Notes: generated by a model from the sequence alone, not told the origin. Positions 1-7,757 are shown, numbered from the stretch's first letter. The stretch: 8,674 bases of DNA from an uncultured Peptococcaceae bacterium (GCA_958451915.1 CAUDRX010000091.1:1-8674); one strand, 5' to 3'. Numbers and translations: made by a program.

Positions 1-486
1 GTGATCTGGTTGTTTGGCTGGAAGGAGCCGTCCACATACCCGCCGATGATGCCGTGTTCATACGCTGCTGCGATGGCATCGGCAAACCATTCGCTGCCGT
101 CGATGTCGGTGAAGAGGCCTTCTTCGTAGTTAACGTCGTTGTTCTGATAGAAGCGAACGGCGATGGCTGCGAATTCAGCACGGGTGATCGGTGCATTTGG
201 CTGGAAGGAGCCGTCGTTGTAACCAACGATGATGCCCATGCTGGAGAGGGTGGAGATTGGGGTGTTGTACCAATCGTCTGCATCAACATCGGTGAAGTTG
301 TTACTGGTGGTCCAGTTTTCGGTGCGTGTCTCGTTGTTCAGGAGACGATAGAAGATGGTCGCAACTTCGGCACGGGTGATCTTGCCCTGTGGTTTGACTG
401 GCCAGAGGGATTCATCGTCCGTGGCTTCGCCGGTGCGATAGTCTTCAGGATAACCGACGATGTAGGAGTAGTGGTCTTCAAGGTTC
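1..486 (-). other. Three SLH domains (third one cut by window edge)
   Basis: SLH1 (about 486-345) has HYSYIVGYPEDY, an extra stretch of about 15 residues, then VKPQGKITRAEVATIFYRLL. SLH2 (about 302-147) has FTDVDADDWYNTPI, GIIVGYNDGSFQPNAPITRAEFAAI. SLH3 (from about 122) has FTDIDGSEWFADAI, GIIGGYVDGSFQPNNQI and then leaves the window. The ITRAE motif is the usual secondary cell-wall polymer contact. SLH triplets hold proteins non-covalently on the wall via pyruvylated polymers. Confidence 0.93.
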
Positions 487-3400
487 AGACCAGGACGGTC
501 AGGATCCCCGCCGCCGCCAGGACCTGGGTCTGGGGTGACGGAAGGTTCTTCGGCCTGCTTGTAAACGATCGCAAATGGCGAGAAGGTGCTGGTCGTGATC
601 TTATAACCTTTGCCGGTGTCGGTCAAGGTGAATTCGTCACTGTCTGCGCTGTACACGTTGACTGAAACGTCACCCTTGTTGAGTTCATCATCGAGATTTG
701 CACCATTGAAGTCACGGTCGAGGCCATCGTAGTGAACGATGTAGACTGGTTCACTCTTATCCATATCTTCTGGATATGGCCAGTAGAGATCGACAGACAT
801 TGTGTTTTCATCAGCGAGGGTCACATAGGCGTTCCCATTGCTGGTGTCGACGAGGTCCAGGTAGCTGAAATCGAAGGTGTAATCGTCAGTGATTGCAGTG
901 TTTTCTGCCTGTGCAGCTTCTTTCAGCTGAGCCGTTGAGGTCCCTTCCGGATCCACGATGGTATCTGCAAGGAACTGTACTGCATCCTGATCGATGACAG
1001 GGATACCACTGCCGTTGACATTGTAGACATTTTTCTCAGTACCAGATTCAACAGCGGTGATCTGGGTGACGTTGTCGGTAGGTGCTTCGGTTCCAATGGC
1101 AGTCACTGGTTCTTCGTCAACAGTACCTCGGATGGTCAGCGTACCAAAGCCTCGAGCGATACCACGAACGGTGCCTGCGCCAAGAACGCTTTCATCGTTG
1201 ACATCTGTCCAGTTCCCATTCACCTTGATCTGAGCTGTTACCAGTTCACGATCCAGATCAGGGGTGTTATAGAGACGCATAGGGTAGGTCTCATAAAGCG
1301 AATCGATCGCGAAATCAAAATCATCGGTCGTCTTGAATGTGTCACCATCTTTAATCTCGAGACGAACTGGGTAGTTGTTACCTTCGCTCTGTTTCAACTG
1401 GTAGACATAGTAGAATTCGCCAGCTTCGATCTTGCCATCATGGTTTTTATCGACATTGACTTTATTGCCGTCAGTGCCAGCGCTCTCATTGTACAGTGCA
1501 AGATCCCAATCGCGTGCATCCTGCCCTGCTGCATTGGTATAATGCAAGTGCAGCTTACCACTCAGGTTGATCGTATTATCTGCACCCTCAAGTTCCTCAT
1601 CGAGCTGATATGGAAGGATGAGGTAATAGCCAGGTTCTGGCAGACCTTCATGGTTTTCACCAATGTTGGCCCCATTTTCACCCTCTACAACGCCTTCGTA
1701 GCCTTCACCGCCCTGGTAGATGGTGATGTCGGCAGGGGTGATGACGATCTGCTGGGCATCTGCGATGCCGTCGCCATTTTCATCATAGCCCCAGACGGCG
1801 TAGACGGTTTGATCACCTGCAAGCTCAACATTCTTAGAGAGTGTTGGATACTCTTCGCCAGCGGCATAGATGTAGTTGGCTTTATCGTTGCCAGTTATGG
1901 ATGCTGTATCAGCAGTTGGCCAATCCTTTGGTTCTGTCTCGGTCCAACCCATGAATACAACAGCACATTCGGTGCCTTCCTGTGCGATGACGCTGCCAGG
2001 CAATGCGGCAACCTTTGCATGGGTAGGCAGGGCCAGCTCTTTGTTATCTGGCTGCTGACCAATGACCTGATCTTCATCATTCAGATTCCAGAGATCATAT
2101 GTACGTGGCAAGAGCTTGGTAGCGGATGCTTCCTTGGACCCATCGCTGTAAGTACCGCTCGTTGCGTTGTAGGTGAGGGTTGCGCCCTTTTCAGTGATGT
2201 CTGGGGTGCCGTTGTTGTTCTCGTCATAGCCCCAGACAGCGTAAACTGTTACATTGGCCTTTTCGATCGGAACATTGTAGTAGATCTGTGGGACAGATGC
2301 GCTGTCTCTGCCGTAAATCGTCTTGGCAAGCTCTTCATTCGTCGTCCAGCCTACCATTTCAACAGCAACAGGTTCACTTTCCCCTTCTGGCATCACATCT
2401 ACGTGCTGTGGCCATGCTTCAGTGCCGTCCGTTGGCTTGGTGCCAGTATTATCCTTGGTCCAAAGATCATACTTCATTCCACCGAGCAGGTTTTCAGCGA
2501 CGGCAGTAGTCTTTTCATCAGTTGCTTCACCATAATACCCGCTGGTTGCGTTGTAAGTCAGGGTGTAAAGGTCTTCATTCACATCTGGTGTGCCGTTGCC
2601 ATTCTTATCGTAGCTCCATACGGCGTAAACGGTGGTGTCGCCCTGAAGATCCACTTTAGTGGCATATTTAGGTGTGTCACCTGCGCTGTAGATCGCTTCA
2701 TCATTATCGTTGAGCGTCCAGCCAGCAAAGAGGACTTTGACTTCCTTCCCGTCTACAGTTGCCTGTGCATGGGTAGGGAGTTTAGTTGTTCCATCTGTTG
2801 GCTCCTGATCATTGGTTTCGTTGTTTTCATCCCAGAGGATGTATTCCTTGGCAGTCAGACCTGTTGCTTCCGCAGCAGTCTTATCGTCACCATAGGTCCC
2901 ACCGTTGGCATCGTAGGTCAGGGTGTACTTCTGTTCAGTAAATTCGTAGGTGTAGGTAACATCTTCGGTTACCTTGGTTTCAGCTTTGATGTCTTGATCC
3001 CACTTACCGCTGTTCTGATCGTAGCCATCGTTAGCTTTCATGCCCTGTGGGATAGTGCTGCCAAGGGTCTGTTCCTTAGCGTTCCACTTGCTACCATCAA
3101 ATTCAGCGATCACAAAGTCTTGGGTGATGTTCTTAGTCTCATCGTCAGACCAAGTCCCATTGACAACCTTGTAAGTTACGGTCACTTCGTACTTATCCGG
3201 AATCTCGTTTTCGTTTTCATCAACAGCATAAACAGCAGTGATGGTCTTGTTGCCATCGAGCGTCCCGCTCAACGGGTCGGAATCTTGCGCAAGACGATCA
3301 TAGACATACTGGGTGTCGCCATCTTTGATGATGAATGGGACGTCGCCCGTTTCATCTTCGCTGACAGCATAGCTGTAGTCTGAGTTGACGATATCTGCCT

Positions 3401-6400
3401 TGTCAGTAAAATCAACTTTGATTGTGTCACCATCTTCATTCTGGTACTTGATGGTTACTGCATATTTCTGCTGAGCAAAGGTGAAGGTGTAGGTAACGTC
3501 TCCTGTTACCTTCGTAGTTTCATCGATCGTTGCATCCCACTTACCCGTGCTCTGGTCGTAACCAGTGTCAGCTTTTGCAGTTGGAATGGTGTCACCAAGG
3601 GTCACGTTCGTGTCAACCCAGGTATTGGTGTCTGGATCAAATTGTTTGATCACAAAGTCTTCCTCGATAGGCTCACTGCCGCCTTCACCTTCCCAGATAC
3701 CGTTCTCTACTTTGTAGGTAACGGTGGCTTCATAGGCGTCAGGTGTGCCGTCTTCGTCGGAGTCGAGGAGATACTCTGCGGTGATCTCTGCGTTTTTACC
3801 ATCGATCTTCACGGTCCAATCGCCCTCCGTCAGGCGGTTGAAGACGTACTGATCGTCACCCTTCTGGATGATCAGAGGAATATCACCAGTGTCATTCGTG
3901 CTTACATCAAAGTTTCTTTCGGTGCCATTGACAACATCATCGATGAGCATCGATTCTTTCAAGGTTTGACCTTTATCGTCGACATAGTTGATGGTGATAT
4001 TATACAGTTTCGCGGTCGTTGCGTTGAACTTGAAAACATTGTTTTCAGCTTTATTCGTGTTTTCAGCAACACTTACTGGGGACTCTGCCTTGTCAGTATC
4101 ATCGCTAAGGTACCAGCCATCAACAACACTGCCGGAAACGACTGGCAGGTCTTTCAGCGTGATGGAAGTGGCATAATCGCTGTTCTTCCAATCCATCCAG
4201 GCGGATTGACCTGTGCCTGGCTTTTCTTTATCTGGCGTTCTCGCATCAACATCTTCGCCTGCGAGGTAAACGGTGTTATCCGTCAGATCGCCGTCTTGCA
4301 AATCACCATCCAAATAGTACTCTGCACTGTAAGCGGTACGGAGGTAGATGGTGCAATCGACTGACTCAGTGCCATCGGCAGTCACATTGTCGACAACGTA
4401 AATGCCATCGGCGGCTCCTGCATCACGGACGTTATCTGTGCCCTTACTGCCATGGGACTGATAGGAAGTGACGCCTTGCAAGAGATAGGTATCTTTGTCC
4501 TTGAGGGTCACTTTGAGATCGACCATGTTATAACCATTGTCTGTATTATAGTTGAAGTCGTAGGTCAGGACCCCATCATCAGTAGTATTTACCAGATTGA
4601 AATAATCTTTCGCGGTGTCTCGCTGATCTCTGTCGATGCTGACATAATCCAATGGATTTTCTACTTTGTTGCCATCGACGTAGACTTGGACGGTGACGTC
4701 GGTGCCGTTGGCGTCGAAGGTGGCGTTATCGAAGTAAACTTTTGGACTATTTTCGAGCACTGTTGCCTTCATTCCAGCGTCTTGAGCGTCAGATTCTTTG
4801 TAGGACAGTTTGGCCTTTGTTCCTTCCGCGGTGCTATTGGTATCATACTGGCCATTTTCGGCTGGAGCGAGGAGGCAAGCGTTTACATCGACGTCGATCG
4901 GGAAGGTGACGACGAGCTTGCCGCCGGAGACAGAACCATCGTCGCTTATGGTAACAGCGTTGTCTTTGTAATTGAAACCGGTGACGGTAAGGGTGTCATC
5001 CTCGCGTGTCACGGTGATGATAGGATTACCTGGGATCTCATCCTTTGGTTCGTGGAATGCGATCTCGCCGTCTTCTGTTTTATAGGCTTCGGCAAACTGA
5101 ATCTTGACATCTTCGTCTTTATTAAAATCTTCCGGCAGGTTGAAGTACTGGGACAGGGTGTCGACCAGTTCAGACTCTGCGTCTGGATAGACTTCCAACG
5201 TTTCGGTTGTTACATCTTCAGCGATGCCTTCAAAGACATCGGTCAAAGAATCGGCATTATCCGCTGCGAAGTAGTAATCTTTACCATCAGGATTACGATT
5301 ACCTAATTGAACACTATTCCAATAGTAATTAGAACTATGTGCTTCAGGGTAATTTGATGATACGGCATTCATATATTTATTAAATTGTCCGTTAATATCA
5401 TCCGGATCTGCATTATTAAAGACACCAATAGTATAGATAGTTACATCGTTCTTCTTCAATTGATATGCTTGATCGACCGCATCTCTCGCAACATCATTAT
5501 CAAATCCTGAAAAATCATTTGGTTCACCATCGGTGAACATAACAACGACTTTCTTTGCATTTTCTCTCGAAGATTCCAAAGCTGCTTGAGCTCTCTTTAA
5601 ACCATTATCAGAACGCGTGGATCCAGCAGCAGACAAGTCATCAACAGCACTAATCAACTGATCAGCTCCACCGTTTCTAACACTCGTTAACTGTTTTACT
5701 ATCTGAGAATAGTTGTAGGTATTTCTATCATATCGATAAATATTATCTCCAATCTGGTTATTTTCTCTGCCAGAAAACTTAACCAAACTGATCTGATGGT
5801 CTACATTATTTTCTTTTGCATTATCTTCTACATTTTTAATAAAAGTTTCTACAGCGCCTTGCAAAGCTTCTAATTTACTTTGAGCCGGTACTTTTGATCT
5901 CTCATAAAACTGAACATGATCTTTATCGGAATCATTTTCTGATGTCATTGGTTCGTAATAATCTTTCCACAAATATTTGCCAAGATACCATCCATCCTCG
6001 TCACGGTTAAGTCTTGAATATCCATCTCCTGACTTAACATAATAAGTCCCATTCCACTTGATATCATAGACTTCCTGATACACTATAGTTTCTGATGAAA
6101 AATCATCCTCCATCGACCCGGATACATCCAACACGAGCACGATGTCGAGTGGGGTGCTGGTGGAGGTGGTGGTGAGCTGGTTGGCGGCGTAGCCTTCCAG
6201 GGTGAGGTTGTAGTTGCCATTTTCATCCTGCGTGACGTACTTGTTCACGGTGACGCCGTTTGCGCTGGCGGTCACAGGAGCCTGCTCAGTCCCAGAGACG
6301 ACCTGGCCGTTCTCATGGCCGTTCCCACCATCCCCTGGCGCGGCGAAGACGCCGGACGGGAACATGGTGATGAGCATGGCGAACGTCATGATGGTGGCGA

Positions 6401-6431
6401 GCAATTTCTTGCTCATCTTATGTTTGTTCAT
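1..6431 (-). CDS. Giant SLH-anchored surface protein with VWA domain and MucBP/InlB-like repeats (partial, 3' end missing)
   Basis: This is a probable cell-surface adhesin, exported and held to the wall by SLH domains. Visible order by residue: signal peptide 1-31; VWA domain about 96-404 with metal-site motif D102-x-S104-G-S106 and a later FTDGEPND; unnamed beta-rich spacer about 405-805; two MucBP-like repeats about 807-1165; three InlB-like repeats about 1166-1560, each with LTYxAxxGxY and VYAVWxYD motifs; a beta-rich module about 1560-1960 containing VDLYWPYPEDMDKSEP and ITTSTFSPFAIVY; a Pro/Gly linker; and SLH domains running to the window edge. The ATG at 6431 is chosen because AAGGAG lies 9 nt upstream and a good signal peptide follows at once. 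The third SLH domain is cut after QPNNQI, so only some tens of residues are missing. The protein is rich in Asp, Glu, Thr and Asn. Ligand unknown; the adhesion role is inferred from the domains. It lies 92 nt downstream of the zinc-ribbon gene, same strand. Confidence 0.93.
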   Translation of the reverse strand, partial: MNKHKMSKKLLATIMTFAMLITMFPSGVFAAPGDGGNGHENGQVVSGTEQAPVTASANGVTVNKYVTQDENGNYNLTLEGYAANQLTTTSTSTPLDIVLVLDVSGSMEDDFSSETIVYQEVYDIKWNGTYYVKSGDGYSRLNRDEDGWYLGKYLWKDYYEPMTSENDSDKDHVQFYERSKVPAQSKLEALQGAVETFIKNVEDNAKENNVDHQISLVKFSGRENNQIGDNIYRYDRNTYNYSQIVKQLTSVRNGGADQLISAVDDLSAAGSTRSDNGLKRAQAALESSRENAKKVVVMFTDGEPNDFSGFDNDVARDAVDQAYQLKKNDVTIYTIGVFNNADPDDINGQFNKYMNAVSSNYPEAHSSNYYWNSVQLGNRNPDGKDYYFAADNADSLTDVFEGIAEDVTTETLEVYPDAESELVDTLSQYFNLPEDFNKDEDVKIQFAEAYKTEDGEIAFHEPKDEIPGNPIITVTREDDTLTVTGFNYKDNAVTISDDGSVSGGKLVVTFPIDVDVNACLLAPAENGQYDTNSTAEGTKAKLSYKESDAQDAGMKATVLENSPKVYFDNATFDANGTDVTVQVYVDGNKVENPLDYVSIDRDQRDTAKDYFNLVNTTDDGVLTYDFNYNTDNGYNMVDLKVTLKDKDTYLLQGVTSYQSHGSKGTDNVRDAGAADGIYVVDNVTADGTESVDCTIYLRTAYSAEYYLDGDLQDGDLTDNTVYLAGEDVDARTPDKEKPGTGQSAWMDWKNSDYATSITLKDLPVVSGSVVDGWYLSDDTDKAESPVSVAENTNKAENNVFKFNATTAKLYNITINYVDDKGQTLKESMLIDDVVNGTERNFDVSTNDTGDIPLIIQKGDDQYVFNRLTEGDWTVKIDGKNAEITAEYLLDSDEDGTPDAYEATVTYKVENGIWEGEGGSEPIEEDFVIKQFDPDTNTWVDTNVTLGDTIPTAKADTGYDQSTGKWDATIDETTKVTGDVTYTFTFAQQKYAVTIKYQNEDGDTIKVDFTDKADIVNSDYSYAVSEDETGDVPFIIKDGDTQYVYDRLAQDSDPLSGTLDGNKTITAVYAVDENENEIPDKYEVTVTYKVVNGTWSDDETKNITQDFVIAEFDGSKWNAKEQTLGSTIPQGMKANDGYDQNSGKWDQDIKAETKVTEDVTYTYEFTEQKYTLTYDANGGTYGDDKTAAEATGLTAKEYILWDENNETNDQEPTDGTTKLPTHAQATVDGKEVKVLFAGWTLNDNDEAIYSAGDTPKYATKVDLQGDTTVYAVWSYDKNGNGTPDVNEDLYTLTYNATSGYYGEATDEKTTAVAENLLGGMKYDLWTKDNTGTKPTDGTEAWPQHVDVMPEGESEPVAVEMVGWTTNEELAKTIYGRDSASVPQIYYNVPIEKANVTVYAVWGYDENNNGTPDITEKGATLTYNATSGTYSDGSKEASATKLLPRTYDLWNLNDEDQVIGQQPDNKELALPTHAKVAALPGSVIAQEGTECAVVFMGWTETEPKDWPTADTASITGNDKANYIYAAGEEYPTLSKNVELAGDQTVYAVWGYDENGDGIADAQQIVITPADITIYQGGEGYEGVVEGENGANIGENHEGLPEPGYYLILPYQLDEELEGADNTINLSGKLHLHYTNAAGQDARDWDLALYNESAGTDGNKVNVDKNHDGKIEAGEFYYVYQLKQSEGNNYPVRLEIKDGDTFKTTDDFDFAIDSLYETYPMRLYNTPDLDRELVTAQIKVNGNWTDVNDESVLGAGTVRGIARGFGTLTIRGTVDEEPVTAIGTEAPTDNVTQITAVESGTEKNVYNVNGSGIPVIDQDAVQFLADTIVDPEGTSTAQLKEAAQAENTAITDDYTFDFSYLDLVDTSNGNAYVTLADENTMSVDLYWPYPEDMDKSEPVYIVHYDGLDRDFNGANLDDELNKGDVSVNVYSADSDEFTLTDTGKGYKITTSTFSPFAIVYKQAEEPSVTPDPGPGGGGDPDRPGLNLEDHYSYIVGYPEDYRTGEATDDESLWPVKPQGKITRAEVATIFYRLLNNETRTENWTTSNNFTDVDADDWYNTPISTLSSMGIIVGYNDGSFQPNAPITRAEFAAIAVRFYQNNDVNYEEGLFTDIDGSEWFADAIAAAYEHGIIGGYVDGSFQPNNQI
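487..545 (-). other. Pro/Gly linker before the SLH domains
   Basis: The segment reads SVTPDPGPGGGGDPDRPG, low complexity and without predicted fold. It separates the extracellular repeats from the wall-anchoring SLH triplet, as in many SLH proteins. Confidence 0.8.
1755..2937 (-). repeat. Three tandem InlB-like B repeats in the surface protein
   Basis: Units span about 2937-2571, 2570-2186 and 2185-1755, each about 120-145 residues. Each opens with LTYxAxxGxY, continues with a YxLW segment, PTxG or QP, a conserved GWT, and closes with TVYAVWxYDxNxxGxxD. This is the pattern of the Listeria-Bacteroides repeat (InlB B-repeat, Flg_new). Repetition is also visible in the DNA around each VYAVW-linker junction (near 2590, 2210 and 1768). 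They act as spacer or adhesive modules. Confidence 0.85.
2938..4014 (-). repeat. Two tandem MucBP-like repeats in the surface protein
   Basis: Unit A (about 4014-3473) and unit B (about 3472-2938) are each near 180 residues. They share in order YxxTIxYxxxDGxTxK, DxTGDxPxIIxxGDxQYVxxRL, an Asp-rich linker ending PDxYE, VTVTYKVxNGxW, DFVIxxFD, GYDQxxGKWD and TxVTxDVTYTxxF. The first part resembles mucin-binding (MucBP) modules and the second a beta-grasp repeat of surface proteins. They probably act as stalk and/or ligand-binding units; family naming is from memory. Confidence 0.8.
5220..6146 (-). other. von Willebrand factor A domain
   Basis: Residues about 96-404. The first strand DIVLVLDVSGSM carries the DxSxS metal-ion-dependent adhesion motif. 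AAGSTRSDNGLKRA supplies the metal-site Thr, and VVVMFTDGEPND the later Asp. The domain closes with FAADNADSLTDVFEGIAEDV. It is longer than a typical VWA domain of roughly 200 residues because a Tyr/Trp/Asp-rich insertion of about 60-70 residues follows DxSGS. Such domains bind protein ligands through a divalent metal and are common at the tips of bacterial adhesins. Confidence 0.9.
5290..6115. other. AT-rich block covering most of the VWA domain
   Basis: Hand counts of 60-base rows inside this block give about 28-38% GC (for example 17/60 at 5701, 18/60 at 5341, 23/60 at 6001). The row at 6121 gives 37/60 and rows 5161-5280 give 28/60. The reading frame is unbroken. The edges fall just after the DxSGS motif and just before YYFAADNADSLTDVF, both conserved in this domain type. 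Possibly a recombined domain segment. Confidence 0.7.
6339..6431 (-). other. Sec signal peptide of the surface protein
   Basis: Residues 1-31 show a basic start (K3, K5, K8, K9), a hydrophobic core LLATIMTFAMLITMF and a small-residue V-F-A motif, with likely cleavage after A30 or A31. The Ala/Pro/Gly/Asp-rich sequence that follows is typical of a mature exported protein. Confidence 0.9.
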
Positions 6432-6440
6432 ATCCTTTCA

Positions 6441-6446
6441 CTCCTT
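6441..6446 (-). promoter_or_regulatory. Ribosome binding site of the surface-protein gene
   Basis: AAGGAG on the minus strand, 9 nt before ATG at 6431; it decides the start. Confidence 0.85.
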
Positions 6447-6463
6447 ATTTTTGTATTTTGATC

Positions 6464-6469
6464 ACTATA
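6464..6469 (-). promoter_or_regulatory. Weak -10-like box in the gap before the surface-protein gene
   Basis: TATAGT on the minus strand matches the -10 consensus at 5 of 6 positions, but no -35 is recognisable 16-18 nt upstream. The only other pair, TTGAGA-17-AAAAAT, would start transcription inside the ribosome site. The gap 6432-6523 also has a bulged CACGGCC/GG-a-CCGTG hairpin with a long loop and no T run, so no convincing terminator. Confidence 0.2.
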
Positions 6470-6523
6470 TCTCAACACGGTCCGCGCCTGTGGCTGCTGG
6501 GCCGTGGTTATTTTCTGCGGGTG

Positions 6524-7627
6524 TCATTCGCGGCGTTCCTGCATGGCGAGGTGGCTGGTGCCTGCTCGACCGGCGCAGACGGGACAGCCGGCGGCGCCGT
6601 TGGTGCGGCTGGCGATGCGCGCCTGCCAGATGTGCCCGGCGGGGCACTGCCACCAGACTTTCTTATGGCTGGCGGGGGTGACGTCCTGGGGCGTGAGCGT
6701 GCCATTGAGTGTCTGCTTCCACTCGCGCGCGAGGGCAGGATAGCGGCTGGCGAGGTCATTGAACCCGGCAAGGACTTTGCGCCCGCTGCAATAGGGACAG
6801 CCTGTGCCGCGCACGCGGCTGGCGGGTGTGGCCTGCCAGGCGTGGCCCGCCTCACACTGCCACCAGACCTTGCGGTTGCTGTGGGGCGAGACCTGAGCGG
6901 GCGAAAGCTCGCCATTACGGTCGGGATGCCACTGGGCGGCAAGGGCGGGATGGCTCGCGGCAAGGTCATTCTCTCCGGGCACGATGCGTCGGCCGGCGCA
7001 GACGGGACAGCCCCGGCCTGCGACCCGGCTGGCGATGCGCGCCTGCCAGACGTGGCCCTGACTGCACTGCCACCAGACCTGGCGCTTGCTGCCTGCACTC
7101 ACATCGCGTGGGGTGAGGGGGCCGTTCTTTTCCGGATGCCACTGAGCGGCAATGTCGGGGTGGGTGGTGGCGAGGTCGTTCACCCCTGGTTCCACCTGCC
7201 GGCCGGCGCACACAGGACAGCCAGCGCCGCCCAGGGCGCGGGACTTGACTGTGGCCTGCCAGGTATGGCCCTGCGCGCATTGCCACCAGACGCGCCGCGT
7301 GCTGCCAGCGCTGACATCCTGCGGCGTGAGGGGGCTGTTTTTCTCCGGGTGCCACTGGCGTGCAAGGGCGGGATGGGTGGTGGCGAGGTCGTTCACCCCT
7401 GTCTCGACCTGACGGCCGCTGCACACGGGACAACCGCTGTGGTGCGAGGTGCGCGTGCAGACGGCGGCTTCCCAGGTGTGCCCCCGGGCACAGCGCCAGT
7501 GCACGCGCTGTTTGCTGCCATAGCTGATGGTCTCGGGCGTGCGCGTGCCATTGGCGGCACTGTCCCACTCGGCGAGCAGATGCAGTGCGCCGGTGCGGAT
7601 GCAATAATCATGCAAACTCTCACGCAT
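6524..7627 (-). CDS. Five-unit zinc-ribbon repeat protein (DUF4379-type)
   Basis: A 367-residue cytosolic protein with no signal peptide or membrane segment, built almost entirely of five tandem units of about 70 residues. Each unit has HPxLAxxW, NGxLTPxDVS, the zinc-binding WWQCxxGHxWxAxxxSR and a CPxCxGR pair, giving Cys, His, Cys, Cys as likely ligands (first unit C46, H50, C66, C69). This matches the 'probable zinc-ribbon' family PF14311, recalled from memory. Its function is unknown; such units are found alone or joined to nuclease-like domains, and none is seen here. The start at 7627 is preferred over the in-frame ATG at 7672, because AAGGAGGG lies 6 nt before it and the sequence from 7672 overlaps a recombination-site arm. 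Locally about 65% GC, above the adhesin gene. A promoter between inverted repeats lies just upstream, so expression is probably phase variable. Nucleic-acid binding is an inference. Confidence 0.9.
   Translation of the reverse strand: MRESLHDYCIRTGALHLLAEWDSAANGTRTPETISYGSKQRVHWRCARGHTWEAAVCTRTSHHSGCPVCSGRQVETGVNDLATTHPALARQWHPEKNSPLTPQDVSAGSTRRVWWQCAQGHTWQATVKSRALGGAGCPVCAGRQVEPGVNDLATTHPDIAAQWHPEKNGPLTPRDVSAGSKRQVWWQCSQGHVWQARIASRVAGRGCPVCAGRRIVPGENDLAASHPALAAQWHPDRNGELSPAQVSPHSNRKVWWQCEAGHAWQATPASRVRGTGCPYCSGRKVLAGFNDLASRYPALAREWKQTLNGTLTPQDVTPASHKKVWWQCPAGHIWQARIASRTNGAAGCPVCAGRAGTSHLAMQERRE
6557..7579 (-). repeat. Five tandem ~210-bp repeats coding for zinc-ribbon units
   Basis: Units lie at about 7579-7370, 7369-7157, 7156-6947, 6946-6737 and 6736-6557 (residues 17-86, 87-157, 158-227, 228-297, 298-357). 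Each has the four zinc ligands intact. Units 2 and 3 are most alike (QWHPEKNxPLTPxDVSAGS, GRQVEPGVNDLATTHP shared in part with unit 1), suggesting growth by duplication. Recombination between units could change their number. Confidence 0.88.
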
Positions 7628-7633
7628 CGCGCT

Positions 7634-7641
7634 CCCTCCTT
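7634..7641 (-). promoter_or_regulatory. Ribosome binding site of the zinc-ribbon gene
   Basis: AAGGAGGG on the minus strand, 6 nt before ATG at 7627. It fixes the start there and lies outside the left inverted repeat, so inversion would not remove it. Confidence 0.85.
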
Positions 7642-7649
7642 CATGCCGC

Positions 7650-7685
7650 ATCGTTACCAACAAAATAAACATTTCGTTGAACGAT
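7650..7685 (-). promoter_or_regulatory. Extended dyad / leader hairpin at the left recombination site
   Basis: ATCGTT at 7650-7655 and AACGAT at 7680-7685 extend the left-site dyad. In the zinc-ribbon leader RNA this forms about 14 base pairs with two bulged bases and a GUUU loop, ending 8 nt before the ribosome site. It may be only the recombinase site, or may also affect translation. Confidence 0.45.
7657..7677 (-). repeat. Left arm of the inverted repeat (recombination site)
   Basis: On the minus strand ACGAAATGTTTATT, then TT, then GTTGG. It matches the right arm at 19 of 21 positions, with only the TT/CC pair different. It is itself dyad-like: CAACGAA and TTTGTTG flank ATGTTTAT, fitting a recombinase site with an 8-bp asymmetric core. 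It falls in the 5' leader of the zinc-ribbon gene. Confidence 0.8.
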
Positions 7686-7717
7686 GAAAAAAACAGGCCG
7701 AAATCATCACTTTGTTC

Positions 7718-7732
7718 AGGAGTATTATAACA
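7718..7732 (-). promoter_or_regulatory. Extended -10 promoter facing the zinc-ribbon gene
   Basis: TGTTATAAT on the minus strand: a perfect -10 hexamer at 7724-7729 with the TGn extension. No -35 is visible at the usual distance, which an extended -10 tolerates. Transcription would begin near 7717, giving a leader of about 90 nt that passes through the left arm. Confidence 0.65.
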
Positions 7733-7757
7733 TAGTTTCCAAGATTGCGCGCACTAA

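Noticed and set aside
1440..3383. 647-codon plus-strand open frame opposite the surface-protein gene, with similar ones at 54-665, 3642-4364 and 4452-5306
   Set aside because: They are in codon register with the minus-strand gene, have no family resemblance or good ribosome sites, and encode odd Val/Ile/Cys-rich sequence. They stay open because the true gene avoids the codons that would read as stops on the other strand.
6524..7627. Five regular repeats as a possible CRISPR array
   Set aside because: The repeats are about 210 bp, coding and without spacers; they encode zinc-ribbon units.
7628..7672. Upstream in-frame ATG at 7672 as start of the zinc-ribbon gene
   Set aside because: It has no ribosome site, lies within the recombination arm, and the strong AAGGAGGG serves the ATG at 7627.
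6458..7687. 409-codon plus-strand open frame over the zinc-ribbon gene
   Set aside because: High GC keeps several frames open here. Only the minus-strand frame shows conserved repeats with zinc ligands and a ribosome site.
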